Shown: one piece after another, positions 8,385-17,065 of the stretch
Layout of the letters: every line of letters starts with the position of its first letter
Numbering within the stretch: position 1 is the first letter of the stretch
Assembly (NCBI RefSeq): GCF_002858715.1
Contig: NZ_PJZH01000002.1
Span: forward strand, 62,001 to 126,000
Length of the DNA stretch: 64,000 nucleotides
Source of the DNA: Chimaeribacter coloradensis
GTDB taxonomy: Bacteria > Pseudomonadota > Gammaproteobacteria > Enterobacterales > Enterobacteriaceae
Direction: 5' to 3'
Program-made: the position numbers and the translations under genes
The notes under the pieces: generated by a model
Databases searched by the model: none
The model's input: only the letters and a program-made list of their open reading frames with translations
Told to the model about the DNA's origin: nothing

Positions 8385-9827
8385 ATGTCCAGACGGCTCA
8401 GAAGAACCAAGATTGTAACCACACTGGGGCCGGCTACCGACCGCGACAATAATCTGGAAAAAATTATTGCTGCAGGTGCCAACGTAGTCCGCCTGAATTT
8501 CTCCCACGGCAGTGCCGAAGACCAGATGCTGCGCGCCAACAAAGTGCGTGAGATCTCAGCCCGGCTGGGCCGCCATGTTGCCATCCTCGGGGATCTGCAG
8601 GGGCCGAAAATCCGCGTATCCACCTTCCGCGAGGGCAAGGTGTTCCTGAATGTCGGTGACCGTTTCCTGCTGGACGCCAACCTGGCGAAAGGCGAAGGGG
8701 ACAAAGAGCGCGTCGGCATTGACTACAAAGGGCTGCCGGGTGATGTGGTGCCGGGCGACATCCTGCTGCTGGACGACGGCCGCGTGCAGCTGAAAGTGCT
8801 GGAAGTTCAGGGCATGAAAGTCTTTACCGAGGTCACGGTCGGCGGCCCGCTCTCCAATAACAAAGGCATCAACAAGCTGGGCGGCGGCCTGTCGGCAGAG
8901 GCGCTGACGGAAAAAGACAAAGCGGACATCGTCACCGCCGCCAAAATCGGCGTCGACTACCTCGCCATCTCCTTCCCGCGTACCGGTGAAGACCTGCACT
9001 ACGCCCGCCGCCTGGCGCGTGACGCCGGTTGCCATGCCAAAATCGTCTCCAAAGTGGAGCGCGCCGAAGCCGTCGCCAGTGAGGCCGCGATGGATGACAT
9101 CATCCTCGCCTCTGACGTGGTGATGGTGGCGCGCGGCGATCTGGGCGTTGAGATCGGTGACCCGGAGCTGGTTGGCATCCAGAAGAAGCTGATCCGCCGC
9201 GCCCGTACCCTGAACCGCGCGGTAATCACCGCCACGCAGATGATGGAGTCGATGATCACCAACCCGATGCCGACCCGCGCCGAAGTGATGGACGTCGCCA
9301 ACGCCGTGCTCGACGGCACCGATGCGGTGATGCTGTCAGCCGAGACGGCAGCCGGCCAGTACCCGGCGGAGACCGTGGCGGCGATGGCGCGCGTCTGCCT
9401 GGGTGCGGAGAAGATCCCCAGCATTAATGTCTCCAAACACCGGCTGGATGTGCAGTTCGACAACATTGAGGAGGCGATCGCCATGTCCTCCATGTATGCC
9501 GCCAACCACCTGAAGGGCGTTACGGCGCTGATCGCCATGACGGAGTCGGGCCGCACGGCGTTGATGATGTCCCGCATCAGCTCTGGTCTGCCGATCTTCG
9601 CCATGTCACGCCACGAGCATACGCTAAACCTCACCGCCCTTTACCGTGGGGTAACGCCGGTCTATTTCGACAGCAATAACGACGGCGTGGCCGCCGCGCA
9701 CGACGCCGTGACCCTGCTGCGCGACAAAGGCTACCTGCTCTCCGGCGATCTGGTGATCGTGACCCAGGGTGATGTGATGAGCACCACCGGCACCACCAAC
9801 ACCAGCCGCGTGCTGCGGGTAGAGTAA
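8385..9827 (+). CDS. pykA: Pyruvate kinase II (AMP-activated type)
   Basis: 480 residues from the ATG at 8385 (ACGGAG ribosome site); a longer frame from 8331 adds a leader absent from the family. It is almost identical to E. coli PykA from [21 protein letters not shown] onward. Key motifs: [15 protein letters not shown], the catalytic lysine in [19 protein letters not shown] and the ATQMMESMI signature. It makes pyruvate and ATP from phosphoenolpyruvate and ADP. It follows hexR after 187 bases and is closed by a strong terminator. A HexR-like box lies in its promoter region. Confidence 0.98.
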   Translation: MSRRLRRTKIVTTLGPATDRDNNLEKIIAAGANVVRLNFSHGSAEDQMLRANKVREISARLGRHVAILGDLQGPKIRVSTFREGKVFLNVGDRFLLDANLAKGEGDKERVGIDYKGLPGDVVPGDILLLDDGRVQLKVLEVQGMKVFTEVTVGGPLSNNKGINKLGGGLSAEALTEKDKADIVTAAKIGVDYLAISFPRTGEDLHYARRLARDAGCHAKIVSKVERAEAVASEAAMDDIILASDVVMVARGDLGVEIGDPELVGIQKKLIRRARTLNRAVITATQMMESMITNPMPTRAEVMDVANAVLDGTDAVMLSAETAAGQYPAETVAAMARVCLGAEKIPSINVSKHRLDVQFDNIEEAIAMSSMYAANHLKGVTALIAMTESGRTALMMSRISSGLPIFAMSRHEHTLNLTALYRGVTPVYFDSNNDGVAAAHDAVTLLRDKGYLLSGDLVIVTQGDVMSTTGTTNTSRVLRVE

Positions 9828-9844
9828 CGTCTCTGCGTTTTCTC

Positions 9845-9869
9845 AGCCGGCCTTGCGCCGGCTTTTTAT
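9845..9869 (+). terminator. Terminator of pykA
   Basis: AGCCGGC-CTTGC-GCCGGCT stem-loop followed by TTTTATT, 17 bases after the pykA stop. Confidence 0.9.
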
Positions 9870-10108
9870 TGCCCCTGTTATTTCCCGGTTATTTCCCCCA
9901 CCCAAAAATAATGCCTGCATTATTATCCGTACCGCTTTTACGCCTATTTTCCGGTAAACCGGATTACCTTAAAAATCACCTTATCATTATTATTAATTCC
10001 CTCATTGAACCACTAAGAAATATGACGCGTTTAAAAACACTTTTATTAAAAATAAGCAGACATTTCTTATTCCACGATCAATAAAGCAGCATCTACACCT
10101 GCTAAAAA

Positions 10109-10124
10109 AGTGACACAGATCACA
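10109..10124. promoter_or_regulatory. CRP-like binding site upstream of dfoJ
   Basis: AGTGACACAGATCACA, followed by TTT, matches the CRP consensus TGTGA-N6-TCACA well in both halves (GTGA and TCACA). It is centred about 80 bases upstream of the predicted -10. Confidence 0.5.
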
Positions 10125-10171
10125 TTTCTTAGTCCACTTCTCCACAATGTCTGCCTTTTTCTAACTGATAA

Positions 10172-10200
10172 CTTGAATGATAATGATTTGCATTTATAAT
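10172..10200 (+). promoter_or_regulatory. Promoter with overlapping Fur box for dfoJAC
   Basis: A -35-like CTTGAA (10172-10177), 17-base spacer and consensus -10 TATAAT (10195-10200). The 19-base stretch GATAATGATTTGCATTTAT at 10179-10197 matches the Fur consensus perfectly in its left half and partly in its right half, and overlaps the spacer and -10. Iron-replete repression of the operon is the natural reading. Confidence 0.75.
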
Positions 10201-10411
10201 GCTTCGCAACGGTTAAATGTTTGTTACCTCTTACTCAGTGAGGCTTTACCTACTGATTAAATTATAAAAAATTTCCAACGCCAACTGATCGCCCTGCGAC
10301 CTTCCGCGCACCATCCGGAGGCAGCGGCGCGCAAACACGCCAGAACTGGACTTTTTTCTCTCTTTTTTGGGGCGGCACCCGCACGCCCCTGAAATAAAAC
10401 AGGGCTCTATT

Positions 10412-11959
10412 ATGTTTGACATGAATCCCGCTGCTGCCAGCGATGAAAACTGTAAAAAACCCCGCACGGCGGCCTCCTTTCTTTTTAATCAGCACACCAC
10501 TCAGGAGTGGCAACAGCAAATAACGCAGGCGACCTCCCTGGTCACCGGGCATATTAACGGCGCGGAGAAACCTTTCAGCGGAATATTGCCCTCTGAGCTG
10601 GTGGAAGAATTTACCCGCGTTGATCTGCACCAGCCGCTGGGGAGCGCGGAAGCGGCGCTGGCCGAGCTGGAAACCCTCTACCTGCGTGACGCCGTCTACT
10701 TCCATCACCCGAAATACCTGGCGCACCTCAACTGCCCGCTGGTATTGCCTGCTCTGCTGGGGGAGTCGATCCTCTCCAGCATCAACTCCTCGGTGGATAC
10801 CTGGGACCAGAGCGCCGGCGGCACGCTGATTGAACAGAAAGTGATTGACTGGACGCTGGACCAGATCGGTCTCGGCCCGGAGGCGGACGGCATCTTCACC
10901 AGCGGCGGCACCCAGTCCAACCTGATGGCGATGCTGCTGGCGCGTGACAGCCACTGCAAACGCACCCACCCCGGCCACAGCATCAAATACCAGGGCCTGC
11001 CGGCGGACGCGACCCGCTGGCGTATCTTCAGCTCCGGCGTCAGCCACTTCAGCATCCAGAAATCGGCCGCGCTGCTGGGGCTGGGCTACAACGCCGTGGT
11101 GCCGGTAGCGAGCGATGACCGCTTCCGCATGGACCCGCGCGCGCTGGACCAGGCCATTGAGCAGTGCCTGGCCGAGGGCAACATTCCGCTGGCCGTGGTC
11201 GCCACCGCCGGCACCACCGATTTCGGCAGCATCGACCCGCTGAACGCGATTGCCGCAGTCTGCCGCCGCCACCAGGTCTGGATGCATGTGGACGCCGCCT
11301 ACGGCTGCGGGCTGCTGGTCTCCCAGCGCTTTTCCGACCGGATTGACGGCATCTGCCACGCGGACTCCGTGACCGTGGATTACCACAAATCCTTCTTCCA
11401 GCCGGTCAGCTGCGGCGCGTTCTTCGTGCGTGACCACCAGCACCTTGAGCATGTGACCTGCCATGCCGACTACCTCAACCCGCTGAGCGCCAAGCTGGAA
11501 GGCACGCCGAACCTGGTGAACAAAAGCATCCAGACCACCAAGCGCTTCGATGCGCTGAAGATGTGGCTGACGCTGCGCATCATGGGTGAACAGAAGCTGG
11601 GCGAGGCGTTCGACACCCTGCTGGACCGCACCGCAGAGACGCACCTGAAACTGGCCGCCCATCCGCACATCGATGTGCTGCACCAGCCGCAGCTCAGCAC
11701 CCAGGTGTTCCGCTTTGTGCCGCGCCAGTCGCTGGCCGCCGAGGTGATTGATGAGATCAACGCCAATATCCGCAAAGCGATTTTCCGCTCCGGCAACGCC
11801 GTGGTGGCGGGCACCAAAGTGGATAACCGCCAGTACCTGAAATTCACCCTGCTCAACCCGGCCACTACCCTGGCTGACGTTGAAGAAGTGATCGACCTGA
11901 TTGTGCATTACGGCAAGGAACTGACCGCCCAGCACCTCTCCCTGATGGCTACCGAGTAA
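10412..11959 (+). CDS. dfoJ: Lysine decarboxylase of desferrioxamine biosynthesis (DfoJ/DesA type)
   Basis: 515 residues from the ATG at 10412 behind AGGG; the upstream ATG at 10367 lacks a ribosome site. Group II PLP decarboxylase: TSGGTQSN at about 163-170, HVDAAYG at about 292-298 and the PLP lysine near 326 in VDYHKSFFQP. In the desferrioxamine pathway this enzyme makes cadaverine from lysine; the link to lysine rather than diaminobutyrate or glutamate rests on the neighbouring N-hydroxylase and fused NIS synthetase. First gene of a tight operon, 5 bases before dfoA, under a Fur-box promoter. Confidence 0.88.
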   Translation: MFDMNPAAASDENCKKPRTAASFLFNQHTTQEWQQQITQATSLVTGHINGAEKPFSGILPSELVEEFTRVDLHQPLGSAEAALAELETLYLRDAVYFHHPKYLAHLNCPLVLPALLGESILSSINSSVDTWDQSAGGTLIEQKVIDWTLDQIGLGPEADGIFTSGGTQSNLMAMLLARDSHCKRTHPGHSIKYQGLPADATRWRIFSSGVSHFSIQKSAALLGLGYNAVVPVASDDRFRMDPRALDQAIEQCLAEGNIPLAVVATAGTTDFGSIDPLNAIAAVCRRHQVWMHVDAAYGCGLLVSQRFSDRIDGICHADSVTVDYHKSFFQPVSCGAFFVRDHQHLEHVTCHADYLNPLSAKLEGTPNLVNKSIQTTKRFDALKMWLTLRIMGEQKLGEAFDTLLDRTAETHLKLAAHPHIDVLHQPQLSTQVFRFVPRQSLAAEVIDEINANIRKAIFRSGNAVVAGTKVDNRQYLKFTLLNPATTLADVEEVIDLIVHYGKELTAQHLSLMATE

Positions 11960-11964
11960 CTATT

Positions 11965-13263
11965 ATGTCCAGCAAAATTTATGACTTTATCGCCGTCGGC
12001 ATCGGCCCGTTCAACCTGGGGCTGGCCTGCCTGACGGCACCGGTTGAGCAACTCGACGGGCTGTTCGTCGACCAGAACCCCGGCTTTGACTGGCACACCG
12101 GCATGATGCTGGAGAGCGCAATGCTTCAGACCCCCTTCATGGCCGACCTGGTGACGCTGGCAGACCCGACCAGCCCCTACAGCTTCCTGAACTACCTGAA
12201 GCAGCAGGGCAAGCTCTACTCGTTCTACATCCGCGAAAACTTCTTCATGATGCGCAAGGAGTTTAACCAGTACTGCCAATGGGCCAGCGAGCGGCTGACC
12301 AACCTGCGCTTCAACACCCGCGTGGAGCACGTCAGCCATGATGCGGCGCTGAACTGTTACCGGGTGCGCACCCGCGACACCCGCAGCGGCGAGCGCACCG
12401 AGCTGCTGGCGCGCCGGCTGGTGCTGGGCACCGGCCCGTCCCCGTGGCTGCCGCCCTGTGCTGAAAAACTGGGCGACAAAGTCCACCACTCCAGCGCCTA
12501 CCTGCCGAACAAAGAGGCGATGCAGCAGAGCCGCTCTATCACGGTGCTGGGCAGCGGCCAGAGTGCGGCGGAGATCTTCTATGACCTGCTGGGCGACATC
12601 GATAAACATGATTACCAGCTGAACTGGATCACCCGCGCGCCGCGCTTCTACCCGCTGGAGTACAGCAAGCTGACGCTGGAGATGACCTCGCCGGAGTATA
12701 TCGACTACTTCCACGCCCTGCCGATGGCCAAGCGTGACCAGCTCAACCGCGAGCAGAAGGGGCTGTACAAAGGCATCAACAGCAGCCTGATCAACGACAT
12801 CTACGATCTGATGTACATCAAACGGCTGGATGGGCCGCTGAACGTCAACCTCTACACCCACTCTGCGCTGACGGATCTCCAGTGGCGCAGCAGCGGTGAG
12901 CTGGAGCTGTCGCTGATGCAGCAGGAGCAGCAGGTGGCCTACCGCCACCGCACCGAGTCCCTGATCCTCGCCACCGGCTACGCCTACCGCCAGCCCGACT
13001 TCCTGGAGGGGATCAGTGACCGTATCAACCGGGATGAAAAAGGCCGCTTTGCCGTTAACCGCAACTACAGCATCGACGACCGCAACGAAATCTTCGTGCA
13101 GAACGCAGAGCTGCATACCCACGGCTTCGTCACGCCGGACCTCGGCATGGCCTGCTACCGCAACAGCACGCTGATCCGCGAAATGGTCGGCCGGGAGATC
13201 TACCCGGTGGAGAAGGCGATCGCCTTCCAGACCTTCTGCTCCCACAAAATCGGAGGCCAGTGA
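11965..13263 (+). CDS. dfoA: Cadaverine/lysine N-hydroxylase (flavin monooxygenase, DfoA/DesB type)
   Basis: 432 residues. Class B N-hydroxylating monooxygenase like IucD and PvdA: FAD motif VGIGPFNLGLA at about 11-21, NADPH motif LGSGQSAAE at about 195-203, and the C-terminal LATGYAYRQP typical of the family. Expected to hydroxylate the free amine of cadaverine using NADPH and oxygen, giving the hydroxamate precursor. It starts 5 bases after dfoJ and its TGA overlaps the ATG of dfoC by one base, so the three are translationally linked. Confidence 0.9.
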   Translation: MSSKIYDFIAVGIGPFNLGLACLTAPVEQLDGLFVDQNPGFDWHTGMMLESAMLQTPFMADLVTLADPTSPYSFLNYLKQQGKLYSFYIRENFFMMRKEFNQYCQWASERLTNLRFNTRVEHVSHDAALNCYRVRTRDTRSGERTELLARRLVLGTGPSPWLPPCAEKLGDKVHHSSAYLPNKEAMQQSRSITVLGSGQSAAEIFYDLLGDIDKHDYQLNWITRAPRFYPLEYSKLTLEMTSPEYIDYFHALPMAKRDQLNREQKGLYKGINSSLINDIYDLMYIKRLDGPLNVNLYTHSALTDLQWRSSGELELSLMQQEQQVAYRHRTESLILATGYAYRQPDFLEGISDRINRDEKGRFAVNRNYSIDDRNEIFVQNAELHTHGFVTPDLGMACYRNSTLIREMVGREIYPVEKAIAFQTFCSHKIGGQ

Positions 13264-15686
13264 TGGGTAACTCCATGTCCGCCCCCCTGTTCCGCTGCGC
13301 CCGCCCTGCCGGGGAGTTCAGCCTGCGCCCGCTGCGCCTGCCGGAGGATGCCGCCCTGCTGCACCGCTGGATGACCCAGCCCTACGCCCGTTTCTGGGGC
13401 ATGCTCGACAGCACCCTGGACGAAGTACACCGCTTCTATCATGACCTGACGCGCGATAACCCGCAGGCGGCGCTGATCGGTGAACTCGCCGGCGAGCCGG
13501 TGTTCCTGATGGAGTTTTACCGCGCCCAGGAGGATGAGATTGGCCGCCACTACCCGGCCCAGCCGGACGACTACGGCATGCACCTGCTGCTCGCCCCGGC
13601 CGACCAGCCGCTGCCGGGCTTCAGCTGGCAGGTCTTTACCACCGTGATGGACTACATGTTCAGCCTGCCGCAGGTGGCGCGGGTGGTGGTGGAGCCGGAT
13701 GTGCGCAATGAGAAGATCCACCGCCTGAACAAGCGGGCCGGGTTTGCCTACCAGCACACCGTCACCCTGTCGACCAAAACCGCCTGGCTGGCGTTTTGCC
13801 GGCGCGAGAATTACCCGGGCTACGATGCCCCGGCCGCCGATTTTCCCGATGTACAGGAGCAGACTGCCATGACTACCCCCGCTACCGACCCGCGCGAAGC
13901 GGCTTTGCAGGCCGGTAAACACCTTGAGCCGCAGCGCTGGGCGCAGGCCAACGCCCTGCTGCTGCGCAAAGCGATCTCGGAGTTCGCCCATGAACGGCTG
14001 ATCGCCCCTGAGCTGCTGGAGACGGAACAGGGCTGGGGCCACTACCGCCTGCCGGTACCGCACTCCGAAGTGGAGTACCGGTTCCGCGCGACATTATTGC
14101 CGCTCAATGACTGGCTGATCGACCTGCCCTCCCTGGCCCGGCTGGAGAACCTGTCGCCGGTGCCGTTGGACGCCCTGCAATTCATCATTGAATTCAGCGA
14201 ACAGCTCGGCATCACGCAGGAACTGCTGCCGACCTACATGGAAGAGATCACCAGCACGCTGGCCGGCAGCGCCTTTAAAATGGCGCGCAACGCCCCGGAT
14301 GCCGCCGCCCTGACCCACGCCGGTTTCCAGACGGTGGAAACCACCATGAGCGAGGGCCACCCCTGCTTTATCGCCAATAACGGCCGCATCGGCTTCGATG
14401 CCGGTGACTATCTGCACTACGCGCCGGAAGCCGCCTCGCCGGTGGCGCTGATCTGGGTGGCGGTGCATGACAGCAAAGCGACTTTCGCCAGCATCAGCGG
14501 CCTCTCCTATGCGCAACTGATGCGCGAGGAGCTGGGCGACGCGCAGGTCACGGCCTTTACGGAGCAGCTGCGCCAGCGCGGTGTGGACCCGGCGCGCTAC
14601 TTCTTTATGCCGGTTCACCCCTGGCAGTGGCAGAACAAGCTGCTGACGGTGTTCGCGCCGGACATCGCCGCCCAGTCGCTGATCTACCTCGGCACCGGCG
14701 ACGATCACTACCTGGCGCAGCAGTCGATCCGTACCTTCTTCAACGTCAGCCAGCCCAAAAAGCGCTATGTGAAAACCGCGCTCTCTATCCTGAACATGGG
14801 CTTTATGCGCGGCCTGTCACCCTATTACATGGCGACCACGCCCGGCATCAACGAGTGGCTGGCGGAGCTGGTGGACGGGGACACCTACCTGCAATCCTGC
14901 GGGTTCGGCATCCTGCGTGAAGTGGCCTCTATCGGTTACCGCAACAGCTACTTTGAGTCGGCGATCAAAGCGGACAGCCCCTACAAAAAGATGTTTGCCG
15001 CCCTGTGGCGTGACAACCCGGCCACCCACCTGCCGGAGAACCACCGCCTGATGACCATGGCTGCGCTGCTGCATGTGGATGACGCCGGGCACGGCGTGCT
15101 GCCGGCGATGATTGCCGACTCCGGCCTCAGCGCCACTGACTGGCTGTCGCGCTACCTGCGCTGCTACCTGGCACCGCTGGTGCACTGCTTCTACACCTAC
15201 GATCTGGTGTTTATGCCGCACGGCGAGAACCTGATCCTGCAATTCGAGCGCAATATCCCGGTACGCGCCTGGATGAAGGACATCGCCGAAGAGATTGCGG
15301 TGATGAACCCGGATGCCAACCTGCCGGAAAAAGCGAAACGGGTCGCCGTTGAGGTGCCGGAGCCGCTGAAACTGCTGTCGATCTTTACCGACGTGTTTGA
15401 CTGCTTCTTCCGCTTTATGGCGCGTATCCTGCGTCAGGAGCGTACCCTGGCCGAAGATCAGTTCTGGCAGACCGTGGCGCAGACCATCGCGGAATACCAG
15501 CAGCAACACCCGGAGATGGCCGCCAAATTCGCCCGTTACGATCTGTTCGCGGAGGAGTTTGCCCACTCCTGCCTGAACCGCCTGCAACTGGCCAACAACA
15601 AACAGATGATCAACCTGGCGGACCCGGCGCAGAACCTGAAGTTTGCCGGCACCCTGAAGAACCCGATCGCGGCCTTCCGCCCCTGA
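13263..15686 (+). CDS. dfoC: Fused acyltransferase - NIS siderophore synthetase (DfoC)
   Basis: 807 residues from the ATG at 13263 (GGAGG six bases upstream; a GTG at 13260 is less likely). Residues about 19-185 form a GNAT-like acyltransferase of the IucB/AlcB type, expected to acylate N-hydroxycadaverine. Residues about 205-780 form an IucA/IucC-type NIS synthetase, with GHPCFIANNGRIGFD, PVHPWQWQNK and the FhuF-like C-terminal part, expected to oligomerise and cyclise the hydroxamate units to desferrioxamine E or a relative. In Streptomyces the two activities are separate (DesC, DesD); the fusion is known from Erwinia and Pantoea DfoC. The linker encodes an internal Met with its own ribosome-site-like sequence. 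Confidence 0.9.
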   Translation: MGNSMSAPLFRCARPAGEFSLRPLRLPEDAALLHRWMTQPYARFWGMLDSTLDEVHRFYHDLTRDNPQAALIGELAGEPVFLMEFYRAQEDEIGRHYPAQPDDYGMHLLLAPADQPLPGFSWQVFTTVMDYMFSLPQVARVVVEPDVRNEKIHRLNKRAGFAYQHTVTLSTKTAWLAFCRRENYPGYDAPAADFPDVQEQTAMTTPATDPREAALQAGKHLEPQRWAQANALLLRKAISEFAHERLIAPELLETEQGWGHYRLPVPHSEVEYRFRATLLPLNDWLIDLPSLARLENLSPVPLDALQFIIEFSEQLGITQELLPTYMEEITSTLAGSAFKMARNAPDAAALTHAGFQTVETTMSEGHPCFIANNGRIGFDAGDYLHYAPEAASPVALIWVAVHDSKATFASISGLSYAQLMREELGDAQVTAFTEQLRQRGVDPARYFFMPVHPWQWQNKLLTVFAPDIAAQSLIYLGTGDDHYLAQQSIRTFFNVSQPKKRYVKTALSILNMGFMRGLSPYYMATTPGINEWLAELVDGDTYLQSCGFGILREVASIGYRNSYFESAIKADSPYKKMFAALWRDNPATHLPENHRLMTMAALLHVDDAGHGVLPAMIADSGLSATDWLSRYLRCYLAPLVHCFYTYDLVFMPHGENLILQFERNIPVRAWMKDIAEEIAVMNPDANLPEKAKRVAVEVPEPLKLLSIFTDVFDCFFRFMARILRQERTLAEDQFWQTVAQTIAEYQQQHPEMAAKFARYDLFAEEFAHSCLNRLQLANNKQMINLADPAQNLKFAGTLKNPIAAFRP

Positions 15687-15714
15687 TCGCAGGTTTTCAT
15701 ACAACAACAATGAT

Positions 15715-15739
15715 GCGCGGCCTTCGGGCCGCGCTTTTT
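15715..15739 (+). terminator. Terminator after dfoC
   Basis: GCGCGGCC-TTCG-GGCCGCGC, an 8-base-pair stem with a stable UUCG-type loop, followed by five T, 28 bases after the dfoC stop and 27 bases before the exporter gene. It should separate or attenuate transcription into the exporter. Confidence 0.9.
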
Positions 15740-15766
15740 CCGTTGCAAGATTGACTGGATGACACC

Positions 15767-16984
15767 ATGACCACCCCCTTTACCCCGGCCGTGACCCTGA
15801 CCCGCCGGCACCTGCTGTTTCCCCTCTCCCTGGTGCTGTTCGAATTCGCCACCTACATCGCCCACGATATGATCCAGCCCGGCATGTTGCAGGTGGTGAG
15901 TGATTTCAGCGCCGGCAGTGACTGGGTCTCGACCTCACTGACCGCCTACCTGCTGGGCGGCATGACGCTGCAATGGCTGCTCGGCCCGCTCTCTGACCGC
16001 CTTGGGCGGCGGCCGGTGCTGCTGGCAGGCGTGGCGCTGTTTGTTACCACCTGCCTGCTGACGCTGTGGGTCAGCACCATTCAGCAGTTCATCCTGATGC
16101 GTTTCCTCCAGGGCATCAGCCTCTGCTTTATCGGCGCGGTGGGCTACGCCGCCATTCAGGAGGCGTACTCGGAGACACTGAGCATCAAGATGATGGCGCT
16201 GATGGCGAACGTGGCACTGATTGCCCCGCTGCTGGGGCCGGTGGCGGGCGCGGCCTTTATCCATGTTGCACCGTGGAAAGCGATGTTCGCGCTGTTTGCG
16301 CTGCTGGCGGCCTTCTCCCTGTGGGGGCTGTGGCGTGCCATGCCGGAGACGGCGGGCGGCGGCGGGCGCTTCTCGGCCTCCCGGTTACTGGCGGATTACC
16401 GGCAGGTATTCAGCAACCGGCGTCTGGTCGGCGGCTCACTGGCGATCGGCTTCTCCGCCCTGCCGCTGCTGGCCTGGGTGGCGCAGTCACCGGTGATCCT
16501 GATTCAGGATGGCGGCATGACGCCGCTGCAGTATGGGCTGGCGCAGGTGCCGATTTTTGTCTCATTGATTATCGGCAACCTGCTGCTCAGCCGCCTCAGC
16601 GGCCGGGTCACCATTGAGCGGCCGCTGTGGCTGGGTGTCTGGCCGGTTATGCTGGGTCTGGCGATTGCGGCCGCCGCGGCGCTGGCTGACCCGCACCAGT
16701 GGCTGTTCAGCGTGGTTGGCCTGAGCCTCTACGCCTTCGGCACCGGACTGATTAACGCCGGACTTTACCGCCTGACGCTGTTTGCCAGCCCGATCGGCAA
16801 AGGCACCGTGGCGGCGGCGGTGGGGTTGATTACGCTGGCGATGTACGCCGGGGGCATTGAAGTGGCGAAACAGCTCTATACCACCTGGGGCAACGGCGCC
16901 TTCTCCCTCTGGAACCTGCTGGCGGGCGGTTTATGGCTGCTGCTGATGACCCGCTTCCTGCGGACGCGGCCCGCTCAGGCCTGA
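15767..16984 (+). CDS. MdfA-family MFS drug/proton antiporter, candidate siderophore exporter
   Basis: 405 residues, about 12 membrane segments. It is close to E. coli MdfA: the first helix has Glu at residue 26 and Asp at 34 ([11 protein letters not shown]), the two acidic residues that MdfA uses for substrate and proton coupling. [13 protein letters not shown] is MFS motif A, and [20 protein letters not shown] and [15 protein letters not shown] are the antiporter regions. It follows the siderophore operon on the same strand, so export of desferrioxamine is possible, as proposed for DfoS in Pantoea. The intervening terminator and close MdfA likeness leave general multidrug efflux equally possible. 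Confidence 0.85.
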   Translation: MTTPFTPAVTLTRRHLLFPLSLVLFEFATYIAHDMIQPGMLQVVSDFSAGSDWVSTSLTAYLLGGMTLQWLLGPLSDRLGRRPVLLAGVALFVTTCLLTLWVSTIQQFILMRFLQGISLCFIGAVGYAAIQEAYSETLSIKMMALMANVALIAPLLGPVAGAAFIHVAPWKAMFALFALLAAFSLWGLWRAMPETAGGGGRFSASRLLADYRQVFSNRRLVGGSLAIGFSALPLLAWVAQSPVILIQDGGMTPLQYGLAQVPIFVSLIIGNLLLSRLSGRVTIERPLWLGVWPVMLGLAIAAAAALADPHQWLFSVVGLSLYAFGTGLINAGLYRLTLFASPIGKGTVAAAVGLITLAMYAGGIEVAKQLYTTWGNGAFSLWNLLAGGLWLLLMTRFLRTRPAQA

Positions 16985-17002
16985 CCGCCGCGGCAGAGAA
17001 AT

Positions 17003-17036
17003 AAAAAAACCGGCGCCTGATGTGCGCCGGTTTTTT
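17003..17036. terminator. Bidirectional terminator between the MFS gene and lpxM
   Basis: ACCGGCGC-CTGATGT-GCGCCGGT stem flanked by A-run and T-run, between convergent genes. Confidence 0.9.
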
Positions 17037-17065
17037 ATTGTGCCCTGTTTGCTGAGGCTTGCCGC

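Larger units (their letters stand above)
9870..10411 (+). promoter_or_regulatory. AT-rich control region of the siderophore operon
   Basis: 540 bases without a convincing gene, strikingly AT-rich in its first 330 bases against the GC-rich surroundings. It holds a CRP-like site (10109-10124), a promoter with Fur box (10172-10200), and a 16-base direct repeat with one mismatch, ACATTTCTTATTCCAC at 10060-10075 and ACATTTCTTAGTCCAC at 10122-10137. A reverse-complement copy of its core, ACTAAGAAAT, lies at 10012-10021. The untranslated leader would be about 200 bases. A 5-base-pair hairpin at 10387-10404 covers the dfoJ ribosome site AGGG. Confidence 0.6.

Noticed and set aside
9981-10000. Second Fur box at TTATCATTATTATTAATT
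   Set aside because: Only a partial match and far upstream of the promoter; A/T-rich background makes it unreliable.
9869-10084. 71-codon plus-strand frame after pykA
   Set aside because: Begins inside terminator trailer sequence, no ribosome site, no plausible protein pattern.
10262-11935. A 557-codon open frame on the minus strand opposite dfoJ
   Set aside because: Composition is His/Gln/Arg-rich shadow of a GC-rich gene; no ribosome site or family resemblance, while dfoJ has clear motifs.
11908-13245. A 445-codon open frame opposite dfoA
   Set aside because: Shadow frame; the plus strand encodes a well-formed flavin monooxygenase.
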